A DNA stretch of 64,000 nt from Cellulomonas chitinilytica (GTDB taxonomy: Bacteria; Actinomycetota; Actinomycetes; Actinomycetales; Cellulomonadaceae): the NCBI RefSeq assembly GCF_016862675.1, contig NZ_BONK01000001.1, positions 1-64,000 on the forward strand. The letters run 5' to 3'. Both the position numbers and the translations under genes were made by a program. A model generated the notes under the pieces. It was not told where the DNA came from. It did not search any database and saw nothing but the letters and a program-made list of their open reading frames with translations. Positions 16,735 to 25,148 of the stretch are shown here, in pieces; position 1 is the first letter of the stretch; each line of letters starts with the position of its first letter.

Positions 16735-17727
16735 TCAGTCGATGCGCTCGAAGTCACCGAGGATCGACACCTCGTACAGCTCGACCTGCGGCACCTGCAG
16801 ATCTCGCCTCGCCAGGGCGTCTCGGACCCGTCGCATCTTGTCCTTCTGCACAGGCGGGGCCCCCTTCTGGAGCACCACGACCGGTGTCACCCGGAGATCG
16901 TCCGGAAGTGCGACGGAGAAGCCCACGACCTGACCCAGGCTCTGCCGCTGCGCCAGCATGCCCGCGATGACCTGCCGGGGCGCCGCGCCGTCGAGCGCGG
17001 TCTCGCCGTCGACATCGATCCATCGCTGGAGCACTCGCGCGTACATGGTGGCCTGAGCGGGCACCCACGCGATCGTCCCCGCTCCCAGCGGCTTGACCTC
17101 GATGGCCAGGAGTCGTCCGTCGGCGTCCACCGCCAGGAGGTCGCACTCGGCACCGAGCGACGCAGGTGGCCGGTCGAGCGACTCGGCCGCCGCCCAGGCG
17201 GCATCCGTCATCGGCGCCATGCACTCGTCCAGGACCGACCGTTTGTAAGCGGTGTCGACGAAGGACGGGATGACCTCCCGGTCGAGCACGGCCCAGTCGC
17301 CGCTCTCACTCCTGCTGACGACGCTCTGCACGGCGCCCTCCGTCATGCCGTGATCCCTCACCGCCTTCGGGACCACCCGCTCGAGGTACAGCTCGATCTG
17401 GCTCCACTCGCTGCGCACCTCGTCGAGCGTCAGGCTGTCTCCCCAGTGCGGCGAGAAGCCGTACGGACCCTCGGACCAGGTGGGATGGGCACCGAGGCGC
17501 AGGCCGCCCCTGGTCTCCTTGACGTTCAGGACTGCCGTCAGGCCGGCGTAGAGGGTCGCGTGCTGAGCGCCGCTCTTGGGGTTCTTGCGCATCTGGAGGT
17601 CGAGAGGCAGCGCGGCCTGCTGGGCGATCACCCGCAGCCGGTCAGCCACTCCTCCCGCGACGAAATGACCGAGGAACGCCGGGCTCACGCGACGGTCGTA
17701 CCGGATCTTGAACGTGGGAACGGGCAT
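16735..17727 (-). CDS. PD-(D/E)XK nuclease-like protein
   Basis: Protein of 330 aa with the restriction-nuclease core LGAECDLLAVDADGRLLAIEVK: Glu194, Asp196 (or Asp201) and the Glu210-x-Lys212 pair. The N-terminal 180 residues form no family I recognise; they are Arg/Trp/Tyr-rich (TFKIRYDRR, WSEGPYGFSPHWGD). ATG 17727 is favoured by GGAGGG at 17733-17738. It leads a three-gene minus-strand set with the beta-CASP protein (gap 80 bp) and the ARH-like protein. A role in nucleic-acid defence or repair is inference from this pairing. It is divergent from the PQ-loop gene, with about 240 bp between starts. Confidence 0.72.
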   Translation of the reverse strand: MPVPTFKIRYDRRVSPAFLGHFVAGGVADRLRVIAQQAALPLDLQMRKNPKSGAQHATLYAGLTAVLNVKETRGGLRLGAHPTWSEGPYGFSPHWGDSLTLDEVRSEWSQIELYLERVVPKAVRDHGMTEGAVQSVVSRSESGDWAVLDREVIPSFVDTAYKRSVLDECMAPMTDAAWAAAESLDRPPASLGAECDLLAVDADGRLLAIEVKPLGAGTIAWVPAQATMYARVLQRWIDVDGETALDGAAPRQVIAGMLAQRQSLGQVVGFSVALPDDLRVTPVVVLQKGAPPVQKDKMRRVRDALARRDLQVPQVELYEVSILGDFERID

Positions 17728-17967
17728 CCGTGCCCTCCAGCCGCCGACGGTGCATTTCACGCTAGGGGGACGGCACGGCGCGGGCAACATCGCGACCCAG
17801 GAGCCGGACAGGGACGAGGCACGCGCGCCGCCACCGGGGACCTGAGTCCCAGAACGACGGCATCGGACCGGTCGATCGGGGGCGAGGAGTGGTCCACCGG
17901 ACGACTCCTCGTCGTCGCATCGTCACGGAGCCCCCATGCCCCTCGGTCCGCCTGCCCGGCGGCAGCC

Positions 17968-18855
17968 ATGACGTCGGCGACCGCCCTCGGTCTCGTCTGC
18001 GTCGCGCTGTCCGCGTGCGGCACGGTGCCGCAGCTCGTGCGCCTCCGCGCGACCGGCGCCGTCGCGGGCGTGAGCGTCGCCGCACTCCTGAACTCGCTGG
18101 TGTCGGCGGTCGCGTGGGGCGTGTACGGCGTGCACCTGGGCGACCCGTGGGTCGTCGCGCAGTCGGTCGGTGCCCTGGTGCCGGGCGTCGCGACGGTGCT
18201 CGTGGCGTGGCCCGGTGCGGGGCGTCGGGGCCTGCACCTGCCCGTCGTCTGGGCCGCGCTCCTGCTCGCCGCGGCGGCGGCCGCCCCTGCGCACGGGACC
18301 GGGGTCGTCACCGTCGTCCTGGGGTGCTCCGTGCTGTGGCTCGTGGTGCCCGCGGCGGTGACCGCCTGGCGGTCGTCGGACGTGTCCGGGGTCGCCTGGG
18401 GGACGTGGGCGCTGCTGGTCGTGAACGGCCTGGTCACCGGGGCGTACGGCCTCGTGGCGTCGGTACCCGCGAACCTTGTGTTCGCCGCGGCCGCGACCGT
18501 CGGCGGGGGTGCTGTCCTCCTGCGGATCGGGGGTCTTCCCTACCTCAGGTTCGGGGGCCTTCGTACGTGTGCCCAGGTCAGGGCTCCGGAAGTGTGGCGG
18601 TGCACCAGCCGCGACGCACGAGGAGACGACCATGACCGCCCTGGAGACACGTCCCGGACCTCCGACGCCCGCGCCGGCACCGCCACGGCGCAGACGTCGG
18701 TCGCTGTCGCACCGGATCGGGCGGTGGAGCGCCGAGCACCCGTGGAGCGCGGTGAGCCTGTGGGTCGTGCTCGTCGCCGTCAGCCTCACGGCCGGCCAGC
18801 TCGCCGGGCTGCGCACGTTGTCGGAGGTCGACTCCGGCGTCGGGCAGTCCGGTGA
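17968..18855 (+). CDS. PQ-loop (SWEET/SemiSWEET-like) membrane protein
   Basis: The first about 195 residues are a polytopic membrane protein: ALGLVCVALSACGTVPQLVRL carries the PQ motif, and later helices include VVWAALLLAAAAAA, VVTVVLGCSVLWLVV and WALLVVNGLVTGAYGLV. Two PQ-loop-like repeats are likely, as in sugar or amino-acid facilitators. After LLRIGGLPY the frame stays open for another 100 residues and overlaps the MMPL gene (start 18632) by 224 bp; this tail is Arg/Ala-rich with no fold signal. Either the protein really has a long polar tail or a frameshift has removed the true stop. ATG 17968 follows a weak GGCAGC site. Confidence 0.65.
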   Translation: MTSATALGLVCVALSACGTVPQLVRLRATGAVAGVSVAALLNSLVSAVAWGVYGVHLGDPWVVAQSVGALVPGVATVLVAWPGAGRRGLHLPVVWAALLLAAAAAAPAHGTGVVTVVLGCSVLWLVVPAAVTAWRSSDVSGVAWGTWALLVVNGLVTGAYGLVASVPANLVFAAAATVGGGAVLLRIGGLPYLRFGGLRTCAQVRAPEVWRCTSRDARGDDHDRPGDTSRTSDARAGTATAQTSVAVAPDRAVERRAPVERGEPVGRARRRQPHGRPARRAAHVVGGRLRRRAVR

Positions 18856-20824
18856 CGCCGCCCGGTGGGTGCACGAGGCCGGCCTCGACGACCCCGCCGT
18901 CGAGAACGTGCTCATCACGGCACCTGAGGGCGGCGCCCTCCCGAGCGACGCCGCCGACGCCGCGGCGGACGCGGCCGGGCGCCTGACGGGACTCCCGCAG
19001 GTCCGGTCGGTCGGGGACCCGGTGTCGTCGCCCGACGGCACCGCGATGATCGTCGCAGCCACCCTCACGGAGCGCGCCGCCTCCGCCGAAGACCTCCAGC
19101 CGCTGCTCGACGCCACCGCCGCGACGCAGACGGCGCACCCCGGGCTGCGCGTCGAGCAGGTGGGCGGCACCTCCCTCGACGTCGCGATGAACGCCCTCGT
19201 CGACGAGGACCTCTCCGCCGCGGCGGCCTTCAGCCTCCCGGTGACGCTCGTGATCCTGCTGGTGGCGTTCGGTGCGCTGCTCGCCGGCGGGGTCCCCGTG
19301 CTGCTCGCCCTGTCGGCCGTGGCCGCCGCGACCGGGCTGTCCGCCGTCGCGTCCCGCGTCGTCCCGGACTCCGGCAGCACGTCGGCGATGATCCTGCTCA
19401 TCGGCATGGCCGTCGGGGTCGACTACTCGCTGTTCTACGTCAAGCGCGCCCGTGAGGAGCGCGCCGCGGGCCGCTCGCACCTCGACGCCGTCGAGATCGC
19501 CGCCGAGACGTCGGGGCACTCCGTGATCGTCTCCGGCGTCGCCGTCATCGTCTCCATGCTCGGTCTGCTCGTCGCGCAGGACGCCGTCTTCACCTCCCTC
19601 GCGGCCGGCGCCGTCCTCGTCGTCGCCGTCGCCGTGATCGGGTCGCTGACCGTGCTGCCCGCCGTGCTCGTGCTGCTGGGCGCCCGGATCGACCGGCCCC
19701 GGGTGCCGCTCGTCTGGCGGCTGTCGGCCCGGTCGGGCGGCGAGCCCCGCGTCTGGGCGCGGGTCCTGCGTCCCGCGCTCTCGCGCCCCGGCGCCACGCT
19801 CGTCGTGACGTCCCTCGTGCTGGTGGCGCTCGCGGTGCCCGCGCTCGACATGAAGCTCGGCTCGTCGACCCTCGCCGCGCTGCCGCGGTCCGTGCCGGAG
19901 GTGCTCGCCTACGAGCGGCTGGCCGCCGCGTTCCCGGGCGAGCAGACCACGCACACCGTCGTCGTCAAGGCACCGGCCGCCGACGCCGACGCCGTGACGC
20001 GCTCGCTCGACCAGCTCGGCACGCGGCTCGCCGACGAGCCGTCGCTCGTCTCCGCCGGGACCACCGTCCGGGCGTCGGACGACGGGACGGTGCACGTGCT
20101 GACCGTCGCCGTACCCGTGGCCGAGGGCTCCGCGCAGGCCGAGGCCGGCGTCGAGGCCCTGCGGGACGACCTGGTGCCCGCGACCCTCGGCACCGTCACG
20201 GGCGCCCGGTGGGCCGTCGGCGGCGACGCGGCCGAGAGCCTCGACGCCGACCGGCACCTCTCGGCACACATGCCCTGGGTCGTCGCGTTCGTCGTCCTGG
20301 CGACGATGCTGCTCATGCTCGCGATGTTCCGGTCCGTGTGGCTCGCCGTCGTCACGGCCGTCGCGAACCTGCTCTCCGCGGGCGCGGCGTTCGGCGTCCT
20401 CGTGCTCGTGTTCCAGCACTCGTGGGCCGAGGGGCTGCTCGACTTCCGGTCGACCGGGGCGATCGTGCCCTGGATCCCGCTGTTCACGTTCGCCGTGCTG
20501 TTCGGGTTGTCGATGGACTACCACGTGTTCGTCGTCAGCAGGGTCCGCGAGGCCGTCGCCGCCGGGCAGCCGGCCCGCGACGCCGTGCGCACCGGCATCC
20601 TGCGGTCGGCCGGCACCGTCACGAGCGCCGCGGTCGTCATGGTGTCCGTGTTCGCGATCTTCGCCGCCCTCCACCTCGTCGAGATGAAGGAGATCGGCGT
20701 CGGCCTCGCCGTCGCCGTCCTGGTGGACGTGCTCGTCGTGCGGGCGCTGTTCCTGCCGGCTGCCCTGGCGCTGCTCGGCGACCGTGCGTGGTGGCCGTCT
20801 CGCCCGGCGGCGGTCGCCGCCTAG
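18632..20824 (+). CDS. MMPL-family RND transporter
   Basis: Protein of 730 aa with two repeats, each one membrane helix, a large outer loop and five helices. First helix WSAVSLWVVLVAVSLTAG; core helices FSLPVTLVILLVAFGALLAGG, GMAVGVDYSLFYVKRAREER (the VDYSLF motif with its helix-4 Asp) and, in repeat two, FGLSMDYHVFVVSRVREA. The paired Asp residues in GxxxDY are the proton-relay residues of MMPL exporters, which move lipids, siderophores or toxic hydrophobic compounds. ATG 18632 follows AGGAGACGACC. It shares a CTAG stop with the convergent GAF-LuxR regulator at 20821, and the neighbours give no substrate clue. Confidence 0.9.
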   Translation: MTALETRPGPPTPAPAPPRRRRRSLSHRIGRWSAEHPWSAVSLWVVLVAVSLTAGQLAGLRTLSEVDSGVGQSGDAARWVHEAGLDDPAVENVLITAPEGGALPSDAADAAADAAGRLTGLPQVRSVGDPVSSPDGTAMIVAATLTERAASAEDLQPLLDATAATQTAHPGLRVEQVGGTSLDVAMNALVDEDLSAAAAFSLPVTLVILLVAFGALLAGGVPVLLALSAVAAATGLSAVASRVVPDSGSTSAMILLIGMAVGVDYSLFYVKRAREERAAGRSHLDAVEIAAETSGHSVIVSGVAVIVSMLGLLVAQDAVFTSLAAGAVLVVAVAVIGSLTVLPAVLVLLGARIDRPRVPLVWRLSARSGGEPRVWARVLRPALSRPGATLVVTSLVLVALAVPALDMKLGSSTLAALPRSVPEVLAYERLAAAFPGEQTTHTVVVKAPAADADAVTRSLDQLGTRLADEPSLVSAGTTVRASDDGTVHVLTVAVPVAEGSAQAEAGVEALRDDLVPATLGTVTGARWAVGGDAAESLDADRHLSAHMPWVVAFVVLATMLLMLAMFRSVWLAVVTAVANLLSAGAAFGVLVLVFQHSWAEGLLDFRSTGAIVPWIPLFTFAVLFGLSMDYHVFVVSRVREAVAAGQPARDAVRTGILRSAGTVTSAAVVMVSVFAIFAALHLVEMKEIGVGLAVAVLVDVLVVRALFLPAALALLGDRAWWPSRPAAVAA

Positions 20825-21975
20825 TCCCGCTGGTGCTCCCAGACGATCCGTGCGAGCTGGGTGCGGGACTCGACGTCCAGCTTCCGGAAGATGTGGCGCA
20901 GGTGGTAGTCGACCGTGTGCGGGGACACCAGGAGCTTCGCGGCAGCCTCGCGGTTCGTGTACCCGGCGGCGACCAGCTGCGCCACACCGCGCTCGGAGCC
21001 GGTCAGCCGGCCCCAGCCGTCCTGGCCGTCGGCGGCGGACGTCGGTGGGCTCGGCGAGAACCGGACGAGCGCACCGACGAGCCGGCCGCCGTCGACGACG
21101 GGCTCGCACTCGGCGTCCACCGGCCCGGCGGCCAGCTCCACCGGCTCCGCCGGGCGCGCCGCGCCGTCGGCGCCCCCGACGCCCCGGTGCTGCGCCCAGG
21201 CCCACAGCGTCTCCCGGTCGGTCGACGCGACGAGACGGCTGCCCGCCGCGTTGACGTACAGCGAGCTGCCGTCCACGGCCGCGACGGCACCCTTGGCGCG
21301 GCGCCGGGCCTGCAGGAACGTCTCGTACAGGACCCGCGACCTCGCCCCGGCCTCGTCGAGGAGCCGCTGCTGGGTCTCGTGCACGACCCGGCCCACCAGC
21401 GCCGCCATGAGCTGCCACGAGACCTGGTCGGCCACCGTCAGGTTCACGACGCCGAGGAGCTGCCCGGTGAACGGGTCCAGGACGGCCCGGGAGGCGCACG
21501 TGAGGTGGGTGAACACGTCCGCGTAGTGCTCGAACCCGCGCACGAGCGAGGACCCGCGTGCGCTGGCCGCCATCCCGATGGAGTTGGTGCCGACGACGTC
21601 CTCGTCGCAGAAGAACCCGGGGGCCGCACCGACGGCGTCCATCTGCACGGCGGTCCGCGGGGTGCTGGTCCAGCGTTCGACGACGTGGACACGACGGTCG
21701 ACGAGCAGCAGCGCGCTGCGCAGGTCGGGCAGGTCCGCGCTGACCGCGGTCATGGCCGGCGCCGCGGCCCAGTGCAGCTTGCCGCCGTCGTCGACGTCGG
21801 CGTCGTACGGCGGGTGGATCCGGTCCGGCTGCAGACCGCGGGCCGCGGCGCGGCGCCAGGACGCCTGCACGTCGTCCGGGACGCTCTCGTCGCGGTGCGG
21901 GCCGTCCTGGACACGGCGCAGCACGTGACGCAACGCCAGCTCACCAGGCTGGTCGAGCTGGTCGAGCTGCTCCAC
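20821..21975 (-). CDS. GAF-domain LuxR-type transcriptional regulator
   Basis: Regulator of 384 aa. The N-terminal half (about 30-220) starts with QASWRRAAARGLQPD and has GFFCDEDVVGTNSIGMA, the GAF-like sensor form also found in acetoin/stress regulators. The C-terminal 65 residues are a LuxR-type helix-turn-helix: RLTGSERGVAQLVAAGYTNREAA, then SPHTVDYHLRHIFRKLDV. The start is GTG 21975 with GGAG at 21981-21984. It is divergent from the SDR gene at 22159, and the 183-bp gap probably holds both promoters, so the SDR/hydrolase pair is the best candidate target. The ligand is unknown. Confidence 0.83.
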   Translation of the reverse strand: MEQLDQLDQPGELALRHVLRRVQDGPHRDESVPDDVQASWRRAAARGLQPDRIHPPYDADVDDGGKLHWAAAPAMTAVSADLPDLRSALLLVDRRVHVVERWTSTPRTAVQMDAVGAAPGFFCDEDVVGTNSIGMAASARGSSLVRGFEHYADVFTHLTCASRAVLDPFTGQLLGVVNLTVADQVSWQLMAALVGRVVHETQQRLLDEAGARSRVLYETFLQARRRAKGAVAAVDGSSLYVNAAGSRLVASTDRETLWAWAQHRGVGGADGAARPAEPVELAAGPVDAECEPVVDGGRLVGALVRFSPSPPTSAADGQDGWGRLTGSERGVAQLVAAGYTNREAAAKLLVSPHTVDYHLRHIFRKLDVESRTQLARIVWEHQRD

Positions 21976-22158
21976 GGCACCTCCAGGCGACAGAGCTCCC
22001 CGAGACCCACCGGAGGACCGCAGCGTCTCAGTGCCGGCCGACCGCGGGCAAGCACCGGTCGCGGCCACCGCAGGACCACGCGAACACGTGGGGTGCACAG
22101 CCGCCGTCCGACCTACCGTGGAGCCGATCCGAGGACCGAGCGCGACGGGGGCCACGCG

Positions 22159-22947
22159 ATGGAGCTCAACCTGACCGGCAAGGTCGCGGTCGTGACCGGC
22201 GCGAGCCGAGGCATCGGGCTGGCGATCACGCGGGCGCTCGTCGAAGAGGGAGCCCTGGTCGTGGCCGGGTCGGCCCACGGCAGCGCGGAGCTCGACCTGC
22301 TGGCCCAGCGCTGGCCCCTGCACCCGGTGCTGGTCGACCTCAGCACCGACACCGGCCCGGCGGCTCTCGTCGCGGAGGCGGTGAGCCGGTACGAGCACCT
22401 GGACGTCGTCGTCAACAACGTCGGCGCGGTCCGGCCCCGGCCCGACGGCTACCTCTCGGTCACCGACGCGGACTGGGCCGGCACGTTCACCCTCAACCTG
22501 TTCGCCGCCGTCCGCACCATGCGGGCCGCCCTGCCCCACCTGCTGGCGCGCAAGAAGTCGTCCATCGTGACCGTCAGCTCGGTCAACGCATTCCTGCCCG
22601 ATCCCCTCGTCGTCGACTACAGCGCCGCCAAGAGCGCCCTGTCCAGCGTGTGCAAGTCGCTGTCCAAGGAGTTCGGCGCCCAGGGCGTGCGCGTCAACAC
22701 GGTCAGCCCCGGCCCCGTCGAGACCGACCTGTGGCTCGCCGCGGACGGCGTCGCCGCCACCGTCGCGCAGCGCCAGGGGACCAGCGCCGACGACGTCCAG
22801 GCCGGCGCGGCGTCGCAGAGCGTCACGGGACGGTTCACGCGCCCCGAGGAGGTCGCCGACCTCGTCCTCCTGCTCGCCAGCGACCGCACGTCGAACGTCA
22901 CCGGCGCCGACTTCGTCATCGACGGCGGCCTCGTCACCACCCTCTGA
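22159..22947 (+). CDS. short-chain dehydrogenase/reductase (SDR)
   Basis: NAD(P)-dependent oxidoreductase of 262 aa: TGASRGIG at 13-20 binds the cofactor, NNVGAV at 86-91 is the NNAG-type strand, and the catalytic residues are Ser140/141, Tyr154 and Lys158 (YSAAK). The C-terminal DFVIDGGLVTTL is standard for the family. A DGVAATVAQRQGTSADDVQ insertion near 195-215 resembles 3-oxoacyl-ACP reductase-like SDRs. It is the first gene of a pair with the alpha/beta hydrolase 47 bp downstream, and it is divergent from the GAF-LuxR regulator, suggesting a small inducible catabolic or detoxification unit. Substrate unknown. Confidence 0.9.
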   Translation: MELNLTGKVAVVTGASRGIGLAITRALVEEGALVVAGSAHGSAELDLLAQRWPLHPVLVDLSTDTGPAALVAEAVSRYEHLDVVVNNVGAVRPRPDGYLSVTDADWAGTFTLNLFAAVRTMRAALPHLLARKKSSIVTVSSVNAFLPDPLVVDYSAAKSALSSVCKSLSKEFGAQGVRVNTVSPGPVETDLWLAADGVAATVAQRQGTSADDVQAGAASQSVTGRFTRPEEVADLVLLLASDRTSNVTGADFVIDGGLVTTL

Positions 22948-22994
22948 ACCACCGCCCCGACACCCCGACCGCCCACGCGAACAGGAGCACGACG

Positions 22995-23789
22995 ATGACC
23001 CGACCGGTGATCTTCATCCACGGCCTGTGGCTGCACTCGACGAGCTGGCAGCCCTGGATCGAGCTGTTCGCCGCCTCCGGCTACCAGGCCAGCGCACCGG
23101 GATGGCCCCACGAACGCCCCACGGTCGCCGAGGCACGCGAGCACCCCGACGAGGTCGCGAACCTCAGCATCGACGACGTCACCGACCACTACGCCGCCCT
23201 GATCTCCGACCTCGACGAACCGCCCGTGATCATCGGCCACTCGTTCGGCGGCCTGTTCGCCGAGAAGCTCCTCGGCCAGGGGCTCGGCGCCGGAGCCGTC
23301 GCGATCGACCCCGCCCAGATCAAGGGCGTCCTCCCCCTGCCGCTGGCCCAGCTGCGCGCCGGGCTGCCCGCCCTGGGCAACCCGGCCAACCTCCACCGGT
23401 CCGTGAGCCTGACGACGAAGGAGTTCCGGTTCGGCTTCGGGAACGCCGTCACCGAGGAGGAGTCCGACGACCTCCACGAGCGATGGTCGATCCCCTCCCC
23501 CGCCCGGCCCCTGTTCCAGGCCGCCGCCGCGAACTTCGTGATGCACTCGCAGGCCGCCGTCGACACCGCGAACACCGCCCGAGGACCGCTGCTCCTCGTC
23601 TCCGGCACCGCCGACCACACGGTGCCCGACGTGGTCACCCGGTCGACGCTGAAGCAGTACCGCGACTCCACGGCCGTCACCGAGCTGAAGCAGTTCGAGG
23701 GCCGAGGTCACTCGCTCACCATCGACGGCGGGTGGCGGGACGTCGCCGAGGCCGTCCTGGGCTGGCTCAAGGAGAAGGATCTCTCCTAG
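22995..23789 (+). CDS. alpha/beta hydrolase
   Basis: Hydrolase of 264 aa. The oxyanion segment is FIHGLWLHS (7-15), the nucleophile elbow is GHSFGG with Ser83, the acid is Asp in SGTADHTVP, and the His is in GRGHSLTIDGG. It is typical of esterases or epoxide/haloalkane hydrolase relatives, with a cap region around 110-190 rich in Leu/Ala. The ribosome-binding site GGAG lies 8 nt before ATG 22995. Co-transcription with the SDR gene is likely. The substrate cannot be read from sequence. Confidence 0.88.
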   Translation: MTRPVIFIHGLWLHSTSWQPWIELFAASGYQASAPGWPHERPTVAEAREHPDEVANLSIDDVTDHYAALISDLDEPPVIIGHSFGGLFAEKLLGQGLGAGAVAIDPAQIKGVLPLPLAQLRAGLPALGNPANLHRSVSLTTKEFRFGFGNAVTEEESDDLHERWSIPSPARPLFQAAAANFVMHSQAAVDTANTARGPLLLVSGTADHTVPDVVTRSTLKQYRDSTAVTELKQFEGRGHSLTIDGGWRDVAEAVLGWLKEKDLS

Positions 23790-23878
23790 CCCGCACCGAA
23801 AGGGTCCCAGCGGTACCGGCGACACCTCGGTGGCCGTCGGCGACGCGTACGTCGCTGCGCCGGCGACCAGCCTCGCCG

Positions 23879-24472
23879 CTACGCCAGGTCGCTCGAATAC
23901 GCGGCGAGAAGACCGGCTCCGTCGCGGTCCACATCGGTGGGAACGGTCACGGCAGCAACGGTCGTCCGGACGCGGCGCCACGCCCAGACGACGACCGGCA
24001 GCACCACCAGACCGAGCAGGAGTGCTTGCGCCCAGGGAATCGGAGCATCGATGACGCTGCCCCACAGCACCGCCGACAGCGCCACCAGGACGTTCGCGGT
24101 GGCGCGCGCGAACCCGGACGACTCCAGTGCCTGCGCCGTGGGACCGGCGCACAGGCACGGCGTGCGTGCGTCCGCTCCCCGCCGAGCGACAGCGGTGTTG
24201 TAGACGGCGAAGGACAGGAGCAACCCGGCGCACCCGAACGCCACCAGGTGCTGCGCCGGCCAGAGAGCCGCGCCGGTCGCGAGCCCGACCTCAGCGGTCC
24301 CGACGACGACCACCGCCGCCATCACTGCTCGACGTGGGACTGTTTGCCACGTCACCTGGAGGCTCCGAGCGGTGCCTCGGACGGTGAGGAGCTTGGCCCA
24401 TCCGGTCGCGGCGAACGTGAACGAGATGTAGGCGACGCCGAGCCATGCCAAGCCGATCAGAGGACTCGTCAC
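23879..24472 (-). CDS. MauE/DoxX-like membrane protein
   Basis: Integral membrane protein of 197 aa with four or five helices: PLIGLAWLGVAYISFTFAATGWAKL, AVMAAVVVVGTAEVGLATG, LVAFGCAGLLLSFAVYN, ATANVLVALSAVLWG and AQALLLGLVVLPVVVWAW. The loop TPCLCAG holds a C-x-C pair, as in MauE, which helps mature the disulfide-rich small subunit of methylamine dehydrogenase. GTG 24472 overlaps the previous stop as GTGA. Its partner two genes upstream is a Tat-exported Cys-rich peptide, so a role in forming its disulfides or cofactor is a reasonable inference. Confidence 0.75.
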   Translation of the reverse strand: MTSPLIGLAWLGVAYISFTFAATGWAKLLTVRGTARSLQVTWQTVPRRAVMAAVVVVGTAEVGLATGAALWPAQHLVAFGCAGLLLSFAVYNTAVARRGADARTPCLCAGPTAQALESSGFARATANVLVALSAVLWGSVIDAPIPWAQALLLGLVVLPVVVWAWRRVRTTVAAVTVPTDVDRDGAGLLAAYSSDLA

Positions 24473-24825
24473 AGCAGGTGCGGGCCGTCGAGCACCGCGG
24501 CGTCACGCGACTCGCGCGCCGACGTGTACGAGATCTCGAACCGGACCTTCACTCGCGTGGTGGCCGGGTCCCTGCCCCGGAGATGCTCGAGCGACACCGG
24601 GATCGTCGTCGCCCGAGCGATCTCTGCGAGGTTCGAGTCGGCGATCGCCGTCGCCGTTCGGCGCCAGTGCTCGCGCACCGGAGCCTCTGGCGAGTAGTGC
24701 CAGACATACTCTCCCGAGGTGCGCTCCAGGAGCGTCGCCAGTGGAATCCCCGCCTTCGCGGGATTGTCTCGGATTTCCTCGTCGGTCGGACGTACTTCGA
24801 CCACGACAACCTCGAAATGGGCCAT
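24469..24825 (-). CDS. hypothetical protein between the Cys-rich peptide and the MauE-like gene
   Basis: Protein of 118 aa, not recognised. It is soluble and mixed alpha/beta: AHFEVVVVEVRPTDEEIRD at the start, WHYSPEAPVREHWRRTATAI in the middle, and TTRVKVRFEISYTSARESRD near the end. There is no Cys, signal peptide or membrane segment. ATG 24825 has an AGGGGGAA site 7 nt upstream that overlaps the stop of the peptide gene. The MauE start overlaps its stop as GTGA, so the three genes are one translationally coupled unit. It could bind or guide the peptide in the cytoplasm before Tat export; that is a guess from position. Confidence 0.7.
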   Translation of the reverse strand: MAHFEVVVVEVRPTDEEIRDNPAKAGIPLATLLERTSGEYVWHYSPEAPVREHWRRTATAIADSNLAEIARATTIPVSLEHLRGRDPATTRVKVRFEISYTSARESRDAAVLDGPHLL

Positions 24826-24836
24826 GCCGGTTCCCC

Positions 24837-25148
24837 CTAGCAGCAACCTTCGATTTCAGTGTACGAACCGCAGGTGCCGAGGCAGATATTGCACCACTTG
24901 CCGTAGTTGCAATAGTAGTTCGGCGTGACGCACCAGCATCCGGTCATGCGGACGTAGATGACGTTCTTGTTGCAGTGGAGCCGGTGCGTCGCGGCCGCCG
25001 CAGGCGTCGCGCCGATCGTCGTCACCGCAAGAACACCCACCCCGAGACCGGCACCGACGCCGGCGATGAATCCGCGGCGACTCAATCGAGCTGGTGGGAC
25101 CGCCTCGTCCTCGCCATCAATTCCCATGTTTCGCTGCGAAATTTGCAC
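24837..25148 (-). CDS. Tat-exported small cysteine-rich protein
   Basis: Precursor of 103 aa. A twin-arginine signal (RLSRRGFIAG, then a Gly/Val/Ala-rich core ending TPAAAA) precedes a mature part of about 50 residues with nine Cys, including CWC and CC pairs, and two Trp next to Cys (CWC and KWC). Cys spacing and the MauE-like gene downstream recall the small subunit of methylamine dehydrogenase, whose two Trp form the TTQ cofactor inside a disulfide-rich fold, but the length and sequence are different. GTG 25148 has AGGGGGA upstream; ATG 25127 is the alternative, giving 96 aa. Codons are less GC-rich than in neighbouring genes. Confidence 0.72.
   Translation of the reverse strand: MQISQRNMGIDGEDEAVPPARLSRRGFIAGVGAGLGVGVLAVTTIGATPAAAATHRLHCNKNVIYVRMTGCWCVTPNYYCNYGKWCNICLGTCGSYTEIEGCC

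Noticed and set aside
24837..25148. Calling the Cys-rich peptide a methylamine dehydrogenase small subunit
   Set aside because: It is far shorter than that subunit, has a different Cys order, and no large subunit gene is near.
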